Part shown: piece after piece, positions 1-12,300 of the stretch
Layout of the letters: each line of letters begins with the position of its first letter
Numbering within the stretch: position 1 is the first letter of the stretch
From: Pinguiococcus pyrenoidosus
Taxonomy: Eukaryota > Sar > Pinguiophyceae > Pinguiochrysidales > Pinguiochrysidaceae
Direction of reading: 5' to 3'
DNA: 38,849 nucleotides
Assembly: GCA_019677205.1 (NCBI GenBank)
Contig: JAAMXY010000246.1
Span: 1-38,849 of the forward strand
Position numbers and translations under genes: made by a program
The notes under the pieces: generated by a model
The model's input: the letters and a program-made list of their open reading frames with translations, nothing else
What the model was told of the DNA's origin: nothing
The model's database searches: none

Positions 1-855
<855 letters not shown>

Positions 856-3800
856 ATGAAACGGGGCCGCCAAACTGGGCCATCTGGAACGGCGCATATC
901 ACGAGGCTACCTAACCTTAAGAAGACATACTATGGCCTCGCTGGGGTATGCGTCGTCGTCGTCCTGGCCAACGCTTGGTATCTATGGGAGTCCGGCCTGC
1001 AGGACGCCGCCTGTCCTTGTGGTGATGTCTGCTGTCGTCCACTGCTTGCGCTGTCGATCTATGTTTCTCTGACTAGCGATTGCTTCGCACAGACGCAGCA
1101 AGCGGCCTGAGTTCCGAGCGGCTGCAACAGATCGTGCGGAGCATGTACAAGTGCCATACGCAGGATGTCCATCGAGACGTCTTTACGACTTCCGCCCCAG
1201 CGATCTCGACGGCTGCCCAAGGTGAGATGCCGCCGCCGGCAAAGCATCTGAAGCTCCCGATGGCGGAAGAGGTGCCAGAGGAATACCGGGAGAAGTGGGA
1301 GGCTCCTAGTGACCTCGCGTACCCCCGCGCACCACCGCCGCGAAGCGTCTGGGGAAGCGCGGCGGACGAGATTGTGCGGCACCGTGTCAGTCCCATTGGC
1401 ATGTCGTTCCACGCACCGTGGGCCAGTGGTCGAGCCCTGAGAAACCTCAGCGCCCAGCGGCTGGAACGGCCGGACGTCACCGTCGTCCTGTACTGCGTCA
1501 CGGATACCAGCGTTGCGGGGCTGGACAACCTGGACTTCTACCTTCAGATGCTGCAAGCTTCTTGCATACGGGACGCGATGGAGGGGGTATCGGAAGGACC
1601 AGCCACGAGATATCGGCATCGGTTGATACTGCCGGACACCACGCTCTATCGGCGAAAACCTGTGTTGTTCCAGTCACTCCAAGCGTGGCTGCAGGTGCTG
1701 AAGGCGCCGCATCATGAGGTCGCGATTACGGTGTTGGAGAGGAGGGGACATCGAATGTGCGACAGCGCTCTCGTGCCGATGGTGGGCTGCGCCCTTGGGG
1801 TCATGCCGGACACCTTGGAAGACGCACGCGCCGTTGTGCTCCTGGACAACTCGCTTCGGGGCCCGCTGCTGCCGCCCTACTGGTCTGCAGCAGCGTTCGC
1901 CTTCTGGACCGACGCGTACACCAGCAGACTCTCCGACTTGGTGCGCATGACGGGTACGTCACAATGCTTGACCTCCCAACAACACGAAAATGCAGTGCTT
2001 TCCTCACCCCTACGCTTCTCCATCGCCTCCTGAGGAGCATTGACAACCATATCATTCATGACTTGATGCAGGTCCCTTTCTGCGCTGCGCTCGCGACGGC
2101 AGCGTGCCGATATTCCGCCAAGGGCCGGTGGCGCTGGAGCCCCTGATGCTTGAGCTACTCCGCGCGCACGGCTTCCGCTACTCTCTGGAGGACGTGACCA
2201 AGCTGGTGTTCGCTGCGGGCTTCAACGTGGAGGCGTTGCACGGCCAGATGGTGGACCACGACTGGCGGCGCTGGATTCAGCAGTCGCAGCGCGACTGCAA
2301 CGCCTTCTTTCCGACGCCACCATCCGGCGCGAAAGCCTGCATCTGGCCAGACTGGAAGGCGCGGTACCCGAAGTTGGCGCATTTGACGCTCGAGAAGGCC
2401 CGACCCCACTTCTCGACGTACCAGGTGAACGGCAGCGACCAGCCCTGGGGTGACTGCCAAGACCGATGCGACTACGCGCGATATCAAAGCTTCTACACCG
2501 ACCTCGCGGGTCTCACCACGCCGCAGCTGCAGCAGCACTTTTGGCTCCATGGCTCCTTGGAGGGCCGCTCGTGCTTCGAGGAGGAGGACAAAATGTACGT
2601 CATGCACCCCTACGAGACGCTCTTCGGGCACCAGGTCGGCGCCGGCGCTGCCGTGGATGTCCGCAATCGCCTTTCACACGCCTCTCTCCACCTGATGAAA
2701 CGCCGGATTTCGACCGCTGAGGAGCCGAGGAAGGAGCGATCCGGCCGCATCCTCGTCGTGTATGTGTACAAAGAGGAGGGTGACTCCTCGCTAGGGAATC
2801 TCCAGTACTTTCTGGACTACGCGCACAACCAGCAGCTGGATCCTAGCGCCGCCGCAAAGGTGGACTACGTCGTGGTCGACATCGGCAGCGTGGCCCTGAG
2901 GCTGGAAGAGACGGAGACGCTCAAGCGGCTGGACGTGACCGAGGACACCTGCTTGTTCGGCGCTTTTCGAAAAGGCTTGGAGCAACGACGCTCTGCGCAC
3001 GACGTCTTTCTTCTGATGCATTCAGGGTACGAAAATCGATCTCGGTCGACGAAGGTTGAACAAAGATGCTACGGGAGGAAAAAGGACTGAAGAGGGAAAG
3101 AGTCTTACCAGTTGTGTGTTTCCCCATCTCCCTCCACAGAGGTCGAGGCCCGTACTTGCCGCGATGGTTCCCCAAGCACTGGCTAGCGCCGCTACTGGAG
3201 GAGTTGTCGGACGAAGTGAAGCTGGTGGGGCCGTTCTACACCTGCTTCCCTGACGAGACCAAGACACCGCTGCCGACCCTGAACCACGCCGCCCTGGCGT
3301 TGGACGCCACCGCGCTTGACGTCGGTCTTGCGGGCGGTGTCTTCGAGTGCAGCAACCAGGATCCGCCTCCCAGCGTCGCAGGCAACAGCTGGGCAATCCT
3401 GATGCTCTCAAGGGGATTCCATATCGCCAGCGTCGCGCAGGGCGTTTACAACGACCACTGCGGGTTGGAAGCCAGCACGCCTGGTCCAGGCGCCCATCCT
3501 TTCGAGCTCCTGTATGACAGCTTCAACGACTTGCAGAGCGCCGGCATCTCCATTCTGAGCGCAATGCAACGGGCGGAGCAGCGGCGGCGGCAAGCCGAGG
3601 TCCTTTCGCCGGACGAAGCCAGCGCACAACCGCTGGCCAAGATGGTGCAAGAGCGCGGCCAACGGCGCGCGCTGCGCGTGGCGCTGCTCAGCCACTCTCT
3701 GGACCTGGACGGACGGCCCCGCCTGCTGCATAATGTGGCCGTCATTCTCAAGGAGCAGGGCGCGGAGGTGACGGTCCTAACCCCCTTCGACGGCTCGCTG

Positions 3801-6172
3801 AAGCGACTGTACGATGCCGCCGACATCCCCGTGAAGCTGCTGGAGCTTCGCGGCAACAACTTCTGGACCGTGGGCGGACAGAACAACGTCGGCTTGGACG
3901 AAGTGCTGGATTCGCACTTCTCGCGAAGAGAGGCGCCGGACCTCGTGCTCCTCAACACCATCGTGTGGGGCAACTACGTGTCCGAGCGGCCATGGATTCG
4001 GCAGCCCTATCCGCGCGTGGCCTGGATGCTGCACGAGGCGGAGATCGTGGAGCGCAACAAAGCGACGAATGGATTCTGGTTCGGCGTGGATTTCCCCCAC
4101 CTGCAGCAGATGGACACGCTGCGACAGCTCACCTCGGGCATGGACGCCGTCATCTTCGTCGCAGACGCCGTGCGCGCTCTGTGGTCCCACGCGGACTTCG
4201 GCAACTTCCACACCTTTCACGGCTTCATCGATCGCCAGCAGACCGAGGAACGGGCGCTCATCGTGCACGACGAGGCGGCGAAGCAGGCGTTGCGGCGGAA
4301 CGTTACCGGCGGCCGGCCGGAGAAGTTCGTGCTGTCGGCCGCAGGTACCATCTGCACGCGAAAGCAGCAGCTGCTGTTGGTGCAGGCGCTGCAGAAGGTG
4401 GGCGACGAGGTGTTCGGCAAGAACAACTTCGTGCTGCTGCTCATCGGCGCGCCATCGCAAACCGGCGGCGCTGGCGAGCTGGCGTACGTGGAGAGGCTCG
4501 AGGCGCATCTGGAGCGGGAGGGACTCCAGGAGGTGGTGCAGCTCATTCCCTTCGGAAGCGACAAAGTGAAGTACGTCGCCATCGCAGACCTGCACTTCAG
4601 CGTGTCGGTCAACGCGGCGCTGCCGCTCGACACCATGGAGGCCATGCTGTTCCAGGTGCCGGTCATGATGACCCGCGCCGGCGGCTCCGAGGAGGAGTTG
4701 CGCAAGCCTGGGCGCCACGGGGACGGCTTCCTGCTGCCGCTGACGTCCGACGCCACGCGACTCGCGCAGGAGATCAAGAGGCTGTTGAAGCCGCGGGATC
4801 CGCCGTCGATGGATCTTCGGAAAGAGCTACCGGAGATGGGCAGAAGCGGCTACGCCACCGCCAACGCGCGCTTCACCAAGGAAGGCGCTCTCCCTCGGGT
4901 GACGGATCTGGTCAGTCAGGTCATGGGCGTCGGCGGTGGGAGCGCCGAGCACGGCGAGGTGTGTATCCTGGTGCGCAGCTTCTGGGGCCAGATGGCAGAT
5001 CCTGTGTACAATCTCGAAGCGCTGCTCAAGTCGATCATGCACTTCAACTACAAGGCCTGGACGGCGCTGGTGCTGCAGACGGACGACCAACCCATGGTGG
5101 GCCTGTACGGCCTGCTGAGCAAGCTGAACGACCCGCGGCTGAAGGTCGTCCAGTACCCCGACCTGGGTTCGTACGAAGCGGGTGCCTTCGTCATCACCGA
5201 TCGGGTGATTCATCAGTGCCCGCAGGATGCCGAGTGGCTGCTGGTCACCAACGGAGACAATCAGTACGACGCGCGCTTCTTGGATCACTTGGACTTGGAC
5301 TACGACGTCATCGCGTACGATTTCTACTCGAGAAGCACGCACATCCTCGACCCTGAGGTCGCCGGCTTGGGGTGCCGGAAGTACTTCGAGCACGCGGGCT
5401 CGCTCTGCAAGAAGAACGCGTTGAAGCACTGGCACACCGACCTCGGCGCCAACGTGCTCAACCTTAAGAGGTGGCGCCTGGAGAACCGCACCTTCGAGGC
5501 GCTCAACGAAGCCGACGGCTCCGCGGACGGGAAAGTCATGGAGTCGCTTGTCTACTACGGTTGGACCGTCAAGCGCGTCGGTGGACCGGATGGATGCCTT
5601 TTCAGTCACAACCCCAACGTGGACTCTTGCGCAAAGGCCAGTCCCGACACCATCTGGATCGATGACCTGCAGGAGTGCATCCTCTCTGAGCAGAAGAAGG
5701 CCGAGTTCAAGGCCTTTGGGTATTATCCGTACTTCTCTTCGAAAGTCAACCAAGCCGTCAAGCATGTCCAAGGTCGGTGCTACAACGGTCCCTGCCCCAA
5801 GCACGAGGAGTTCATCTCTTTGCGAGACGGAGCAGATCCGGTGCGTGGCAGAGCGAGACGAGGAACCAAAGACAAGGAACAAATACGGACGTGCGATGCG
5901 ACCTCTTCGCGAAGGAAGACCTCATGCCAGCTAACCCTTCTTTTTTCCTTGGCTTCCAGACAAAGCGCAGCACGTATTTTGTAGATACGCTGACGATGCA
6001 GCTCTTCGCTGTCGCATCGCCGCAAGACAGATGCCTGAGCCGCGGGGCGTCGAGAACAGCGAGAAACATATCGAAAGTGAGTCACCAAAGGACCGGACCG
6101 ATGTTCTGGAATGCGCACGGGCACTGCGTCCCAGCCAGGCTGATATGGCCCTTTCTCGCGCTAGATCAGTGA
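856..6172 (+). CDS. Multi-domain membrane-anchored glycosyltransferase (five exons)
   Basis: Proposed exons are 856-1021, 1093-1953, 2072-3026, 3140-5840 and 5960-6172, giving about 1,631 residues; every junction is GT-AG and keeps frame. A short basic N-terminus is followed by a membrane segment near residues 25-43, typical of type II Golgi enzymes. Residues ~184-368 and ~565-774 are two related modules, marked by NSLRGPLLPPY and by GRGPYLPRW followed by KLVGPFYTC. Residues ~840-1210 resemble a GT-B (GT4-like) transferase, with an EAM...GGSEEE segment in the donor-site region. Residues ~1265-1520 resemble a GT-A (GT2-like) domain with NGDNQYD as a possible metal/sugar-binding site. Likely role: building a surface or secreted polysaccharide or glycoprotein; substrate unknown. 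The last exon is uncertain: the acceptor at 5960 follows a strong CTAAC and pyrimidine tract, but without splicing the frame runs to 5984. A GTGAGT after the RNISK codons could also give an earlier end. Confidence 0.8.
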
Positions 6173-6586
6173 GGCCTGCGGGATTTTCACCATCAGCGAG
6201 AAGCCTTTTGAACCCGCCATGTGCCTCCACGCCTCGTTCACGTGGTGACACGTTCCCAAGGGGTGTTGTACGTAGCTTTGTGAATGGATCCCGTCCTAAT
6301 GTCGTTGTGCAGACCACATCTCAGTTCTGAGAGGAGCGCAATTTGCTTTGCACTCGCACTGAACGCCTCCCTCCCGGTGTGCTCTCTTCCAAGTGACAAA
6401 GACTGATGCATGTCGTGACGTGGTGTGCGCATGCATGCTCGAGTGTGGTGCCGTTGTGAGTCATCGCGAAGACTGCCCGTGATGGTGGATCGTCTCTCCC
6501 TGTCTCTCCTCCCCGCTCACACAGTCATCTGACCATATCTAAAGCAGCACAGCATGCTTGGAAAACGTATGGATGCGAATCCAGAA
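6173..6586. other. Convergent intergenic region
   Basis: Gap between the 3' ends of the glycosyltransferase (+) and the small acidic protein (-). It should hold both 3' untranslated regions. No conserved open frame, RNA fold or repeat was recognised. Confidence 0.4.
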
Positions 6587-7291
6587 TCACGTCGCCTTCC
6601 TCAAAAGCCTGCGAATGCTCTGCTCCTCAGCCGCGGGAGGCTGCTCGACAGCTGAATCTACAGCGGCCTCAGTGGTAGCAGGCGCGACTACAGGCGGCTC
6701 TTCTCCTCCAAGATTCGATCCGAGGTTCTGCAGATCGACCGCTTGAGTGGCGTTGGTGTCCGGTGTCGGTGGCCCCGCAGGCGTCCCTCCAGACATTCCA
6801 GGCGGATCCTCGGGCGCTGCCGCGTTCTCTGCGATGTCATCAATTTCATACTTCTCCTGATCGGTCGGCAGGTCGAAGGGCTCATCGCCAGTGGGTGCCA
6901 GAACGTCTTCCGAAGTGGATGCGTCCGTGTCCTCCTCGAAGAGCGTCTTGAAGACGGAATCCCTTTGCGACGCCGCTTCCAAAGCTGCGCCGCCGTCCTT
7001 GACATAGGTAGGCATCTCGCCTTCCTCCACGGTGAAGTCATCTTCGCGCTGTGGAAGGAGTTAAGGAGGAAGGTAAGGAAGAGACATGGGGGTACGCACA
7101 GGCTTCAGATCAGAACATCATGAGGCATCCAACTCTTCTCTACGTCGTTTTGACGCTGCGGTTCTTTTCGCTTCCTCTTCACCTCCCATCCTTCAGCAAA
7201 ACTCCCTCACCGACATGGTCGCCAGAAAGATGGATGCAATGACGGCGGCGCCAGCCACCAGCGCCAGGATGAAGAATCTGTAGGACCGCAT
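6587..7291 (-). CDS. Small membrane-anchored acidic protein of unknown function (two exons)
   Basis: Exon 1 runs from the ATG at 7291 down to 7211 and exon 2 from 7048 down to 6587. The 162-nt intron has GTGAGG at its donor and a pyrimidine tract before CAG, and joins in phase 0. The product is about 180 residues. It starts MRSYRFFILALVAGAAVIAS, a single hydrophobic segment (residues ~5-25) that would act as a signal anchor or signal peptide. The remainder is strongly acidic and rich in Pro, Ala, Thr and Asp, and ends in a short basic tail (IRRLLRKAT). No family is recognised. The composition suggests a disordered lumenal or extracellular protein. It is divergent from the RlmN gene at 7829 and may share its promoter. 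Confidence 0.65.
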
Positions 7292-7828
7292 CGTGGAGGC
7301 CTGCAAGGACGGGTTGTCTAGCAGCCCCAGACCCCTTTTCCTTTCCTGCGATTATCGACTGAGAGTGGATTGGCAGGTGTCGGCCACAGGAACTCCAAGT
7401 CCACCGCACAAGTGGAGGACCGAGCGATCCGAAGCGGCAGCGCGTGCGGCGGCCAGAACGCAATTTTCCGGTCCTCCAAAGTGTCAAGAACATTTTCGGC
7501 GGCAGGGTACTCCGCTATCGGTACTTTTCAAGCTGGCTTCTCGCGATTGGTCAACAAGCAATCAGCTTGTGTGATCGATTTAGATCGCCGCGGAAGAGAG
7601 ACTGTAAAACTCCGGAGCATTCCTATGCTGGTCAACCAGTTTTTGTATCAGAGAAGTTACACAAGTAGAGACGCCGAGATGAAACCCCTCCGGAGTTTTA
7701 GCGATTTGCGCCACAACGTTAACCCACTGCAGTTTTCGCCGCCCTTGTTCTCGCATACCTTAGCTTTTTTAGGAAGCAGGAGAGATTGGTGGACGCATTC
7801 CCAATCGCAAAGCTGCTAGCCAGGCCCG
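7292..7828. promoter_or_regulatory. Divergent intergenic region, small acidic protein / RlmN
   Basis: About 540 bp between two outward-facing start codons, so a presumed shared promoter region. The part 7560-7790 is less GC-rich than the flanking genes. Open frames crossing it show no domain. No repeat or RNA gene was seen. Confidence 0.4.
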
Positions 7829-9208
7829 ATGGCCAGCCGACGACGCCGCCGCCAGTGCCATCCAAGCGGGATTCTGGACGTGTGGGAGCTGCGCAGGGCG
7901 CTTTCTGACCTGAATGCCAAGGAGAAGCATGCCGAGAGCATCTGGCGTCAAGTGGTGCAAAGAGGGAGGAGTCTGAGCGAGGTGTCCGCCGACGAGAAGC
8001 TTCCTAGACGCGTCCGGACCATGCTGATCAGCCACTTTCAGAGCTGCACGAGCCGCGTGGTGCAGTATCGGCCCAACGAGGAGGCCTCCAGCGGCGGCAA
8101 GCTCGAGGTGGAGCTCTTTGATGGCGAGAGAGTGGAGACGGTGCTCATCATCCACCAGGATGACCGACCGACCAATGGCCCCCGGCGCCGCAGCACCGTC
8201 TGCGTGAGTTCCCAAGTGGGTTGCAAGATGGGCTGCCGCTTCTGCGCCACCGGCACCATGGGGTTGCAGGCGCATCTCTCCGCAGGCGAGATCGCGGAGC
8301 AGCTGCTGCACGCGAGGGAGTTCTGCCCGCCCGATGCGCCGCTGCGGAACGTGGTGTTCATGGGCATGGGAGAGCCGCTGGACAACTACGAGCACGTGCT
8401 CGGTGCGCTTCAGGTCATGAGCTCTCAGAACGCCTTCGCGCTCACGCTGCGCAACATCACCGTCAGCACCGTCGGCGTGCCCGGGATGATTCAGAAGCTG
8501 GGACACGACTGCCCCGAGGTGAATCTGGCAGTCAGCCTGCACGCGCCCACGCAGGAGCTGCGCAAGCGGATTGTACCCTCTGCCGGCGCCTTTCCCATCG
8601 GAGATCTCATGCAGGAAATCGACGAATACGCAGAGCGAACCAACCGGAAGGTCATGCTGGAGTACATCCTCATCGACGGCGTGAATGCCCACGTCAGCGT
8701 CGCGCACGACCTTGGACAGCTCTGCACGGGGCGCCGGGTATCGGTGAATCTGATTCCGTACAACAGGACAGAAATCGGAGAGGCCCAGGGCTACCGGACG
8801 CCCACGGAGGCCACGTGCAGACTCTTCCAGTCCACCGTTCTGGAGTACCTTGACCACGAGGGGAAGAAAGTGTACACCACCTTGCGACGATCCAGCGCGA
8901 AGGGGCGTTCCGTTGATGGCGCCTGCGGTCAGCTGGTGCTGAAGAAGCTTCCGGAAGCCGGTGCGCAAGAATCGAAGGCAGGCGTCCCTGACATCGAGGA
9001 CCTCGGCGGCGCGCCCCCGGCCAAGCCTCGGCAGAGAGGCCGAGTGCTGCGAAGTCGGCGGCCCGGCGAAGGGCTGGCCGGAGCCCCGACAGTCGAGGCG
9101 CTGCTTCCGCCTGGTCTCCAAAGGCACAAGTGGACTTTCGCTCTTGCGGTGGGGGTGGGGGCGGTCGCGCTTCTCGTGAAGCTGCTATTGGGAGGCGCTG
9201 GCGGATAG
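7829..9208 (+). CDS. rlmN: RlmN-type radical SAM adenine-C2 methyltransferase with C-terminal membrane segment
   Basis: Intronless, 459 residues from the first ATG. RlmN enzymes methylate C2 of an adenosine in large-subunit rRNA (A2503 in E. coli) and of A37 in some tRNAs. The segment CVSSQVGCKMGCRFC holds the CX3CX2C cysteines that bind the 4Fe-4S cluster, plus the preceding conserved Cys (C118 in E. coli). The second catalytic Cys (C355 in E. coli) is in GACGQL near the C-terminus. GMGEPLDNY, NLAVSLHA and NLIPYN are family motifs. After the catalytic domain come about 60 disordered residues and a hydrophobic stretch (WTFALAVGVGAVALLVKLLL) at the extreme C-terminus, absent from bacterial RlmN and looking like a tail anchor. 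The N-terminus is short and arginine-rich with no clear transit peptide. An organelle rRNA or tRNA is the likely substrate, by inference. Confidence 0.93.
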   Translation: MASRRRRRQCHPSGILDVWELRRALSDLNAKEKHAESIWRQVVQRGRSLSEVSADEKLPRRVRTMLISHFQSCTSRVVQYRPNEEASSGGKLEVELFDGERVETVLIIHQDDRPTNGPRRRSTVCVSSQVGCKMGCRFCATGTMGLQAHLSAGEIAEQLLHAREFCPPDAPLRNVVFMGMGEPLDNYEHVLGALQVMSSQNAFALTLRNITVSTVGVPGMIQKLGHDCPEVNLAVSLHAPTQELRKRIVPSAGAFPIGDLMQEIDEYAERTNRKVMLEYILIDGVNAHVSVAHDLGQLCTGRRVSVNLIPYNRTEIGEAQGYRTPTEATCRLFQSTVLEYLDHEGKKVYTTLRRSSAKGRSVDGACGQLVLKKLPEAGAQESKAGVPDIEDLGGAPPAKPRQRGRVLRSRRPGEGLAGAPTVEALLPPGLQRHKWTFALAVGVGAVALLVKLLLGGAGG

Positions 9209-9332
9209 CAAGGTGCTCAGTGGAAGGAAGTTCGCTCGCACGTGGCGTGGGCGTTATCAGAGGAAGGCCGACACGCACGCAACAGCAATTTCGTCTGCAT
9301 GCCCATCGTCACGGATGCATTTTCTCTGCGGC

Positions 9333-12300
9333 TTACGCTCTGCTAAAGAAATGCGCCTCTGCGGTTCTCGCCAAGATGCCCATGCCCGTCGCCGCCGGGG
9401 AACTCGAGCGTGGGCTGCCAGTGGTCGTCCACTTCGGGACTTCGTCGATTGCTGTCCGCGTCGACCTGCTGTATGTCACCCGGCTGGGGAGGCCCTCCGT
9501 CGCCTCGTCGAATTCCGTGGACGGGCTGACGGACAGCATGGCTCCCTGTGGATCGAACCTGACGTTGGGCGTGCCGAGGCGAGCCCACCGAGTGCTGGCT
9601 TCCGACCCAGCGACGAAGTCGGAATCGGCGTAGGCGAAAGAAGCACCATCCTCCTTGGAGTCTTGATGTCGTTTTCGTGTCGTTGTGTCAATCCACCCTG
9701 CAGCAATCAGCGCATCTCGGGTGCCCTTCGTGGATCCGCTCACGTCCAGCAGCGCCTCTTCCGTTTGCGACATGGACGCTGATGGCGCTCGGAAGCCGTG
9801 ATGTCCCTCCACGGAGCTGGCCTCACCTGACGCCCCTGCGGTCGCGGCCAATGAAAGACCTGCACCGCCGAAGAGCTCGTGGGGCTCTCGCGTCCCACGG
9901 GAGAGCAGGCTGGGGCGGCGCGGGACGGAGGCGCTCCGCTGGTGGTTCTGGTGCTGCAAGTCCGTCGAAGTGTCCTCGCCGCCCAGCGCGCGGGACGCAG
10001 ACGCAGAGGCATTCGCAGCGTGAGCATCGTCGTCGCCTGCGGCGCTCGGATGCTGCTTCTCCTTTTGCCGGCTCGCTCGGCGAATGATGGATGCGACGCT
10101 GGCATCCATCAAGGAGGCATCGTCTTCACGGGCCGGGCCGGACGCCATTCGCGCAGGCGCACCGCTGCTGCTGAGCGAGCGCCCGGCTTGCGAGCCTCCG
10201 AAGGCCGCGCCCTTCACGCTCTTCCCTCCAGAGACGCACTCCAAGAAGTGCTCTACGGCACTCCTGGAAGAAGGCTCCGGCGGCCGGTCCTTTGATCTGG
10301 AACCAATGGCCGTGTCACTCTTCCGCCGTGCGCGCAGTCGCTTTGATTTCAAGCGACTGCGCCGGCCCTTTGTCGGCCCTCCCTTGGTCGACCCTGTCGA
10401 ATGCCTCGCGCGCGCGGCTCCGCTTCGTTCTCGGGCCGACGCCGACGTGGCTTTCCTCGCTTGGACGGGCACCCACTCTGACTGCGGCACGTTGTTCGAA
10501 AGAAAGCGCTTCGGCTTAGCGTCGGCGCCAGTCTTGGCGGACCTTCCGGGGGGCTTCTTCAGGCTCGACGAGCGGTCACTGCGCGTCAAGGTCTTCATCT
10601 TCTCCAGGACCGCCTTCGTGGTCTGAGACTGCAGCCGTCTGGGCGGCGACAGGTGTACCTCCCCACCGCTCGAGCTGTCGTCCTCAAGGTTGTCAGTGGC
10701 GGATTCTGGGAGGGTGTCGAACTGATCCTCCTCGGCGAAACGATTGAGGACCTCGTCGTCTGACGAGGCGAGTCGATGCAGATCGACGCTCAGTTCCCCT
10801 TCGCCCAAGCTGGGCCGCTTTCGGAAGTACGCGTCGCGGTACCCCGAGCTGGTGGTGCCATCCAATGATTTGATTGGCATGGTCGGAGCGTCTCCCTCGT
10901 CGTCGTCGTCGTCCTCGTCCTCGTCGTCCAGCCCGAGCTCCATGGGCATTGGCTCTTCCGTGTGGACGCTGTCTGCATCTGGTGACTCGGCGCGATTGTT
11001 CTCTGCCTCGATCGCTTCCGTCTCAGACTCGCTGCTCAGGTCCTCGGCCTCCTCCTCCTCCCCTTCCTCGTCTTGCTGGTCCAGCGCGGTTGCGCAAGCC
11101 GCCGCCGCTTCGGCGGTCACCGCGGTCACCGCGGACAATCCACTGCCTCGCGCATGCACCAGCGCCCTCGCGGCAGCCTCTTTCGCCGCGTCGCTCGTCT
11201 TCACGTACTGGGGAAGCACATAGCCTGCCGCCCTCGTTCCGTTGCCCTTCTCTGCTGGGGACGTCGACACTACGGGAGAAGCAGCCCCGCCTATGTCGCC
11301 CTCGCCATTCTGCTCGCCGCCCTCGTCCCCGTTGCTCCGCGTCTGAGGGGCGTCAACGCTCTTTGGCTTCAAAAGCGCGAGGTCAACGATTGGGGAGGGA
11401 AGGCCAGAGTTGTGGTTCGGCAGATAGTAGTCAAGCAGGGCATCCGCCAGCCCTCGACCGACCTCCATGAGGTGCTCCATGCCGAAGTGGCAGTTCGACA
11501 GAGGGCCAAAGTCGGCGCCACAGAACGTGGCCTCCAGCGTGTAGCTGTTCTTGATGTTGATCTCTCGCGCCACCACCACGCGGCCCGTACCTTCTCGTCC
11601 CCTCTTCACCGCAAAGCTGCAGTCCTTGAAGCTGACATAGCGCCCGCTCAGGCGATTCCAGCTCAGCAGCTTTGGGAACACGCGCACTGTGGGACGAGGC
11701 TTCTTCTTGTCGTCGCAGCCGTACATGAAGCAGTTCATCTTCCTGCTGTGCCCGTGGAGGTCCAGGAAGGCGCAGACCTCCCGCACGGCATGCTCGTGGC
11801 GGATCATGGCTTTCGTGTAGTAGATCGTCGGATGCAGCGATCTCGAGGGCTTCTTCCAGGCCCGGTTGAGATCCACCGCGCTGAGGCCGCAGCGGTTGTT
11901 GCCGAAGACCACCCCATCGGGATTCAGCATCGGAACGATCTTGAAGACGAACATGGAGCGCAGCTTCTGGGCCGTCACGCTCTCACCCGTGAGGAGATCA
12001 AGCAGGCCTCGCATCATCCACGATGCCGGGGTCTCTCCCGGGTGCACGCGCCCCGTCAGCACAATCGTTCGCTTGCGAGACTCGCCAAGGGGGCATCCCC
12101 CGCTCTGATACGCCGGGGCCAACTCGTGTGTGTCTTCCGCCCCGGGCTCCCCCGGAGACGCGTACGCGAGAGCAATCCCCCCCGGGGCTTTGCTGAAGTC
12201 CGTAATGGTCAGCAAGTCCACCTCGTGACCACCGAGACTTGTGCAGAGAGTCGCTCGGCGGACGTAGCGTTTCCGGGCGGGATCGGCCAGAATCGACGCG

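Noticed and set aside
3777-4718. 313-codon minus-strand open frame
   Set aside because: Antisense to the GT4-like domain; His/Leu-rich product with no family.
7829-9208. Bacterial contamination suggested by RlmN
   Set aside because: Neighbouring genes on both sides are eukaryotic with introns, base composition is continuous, and the protein has a eukaryote-like C-terminal extension.
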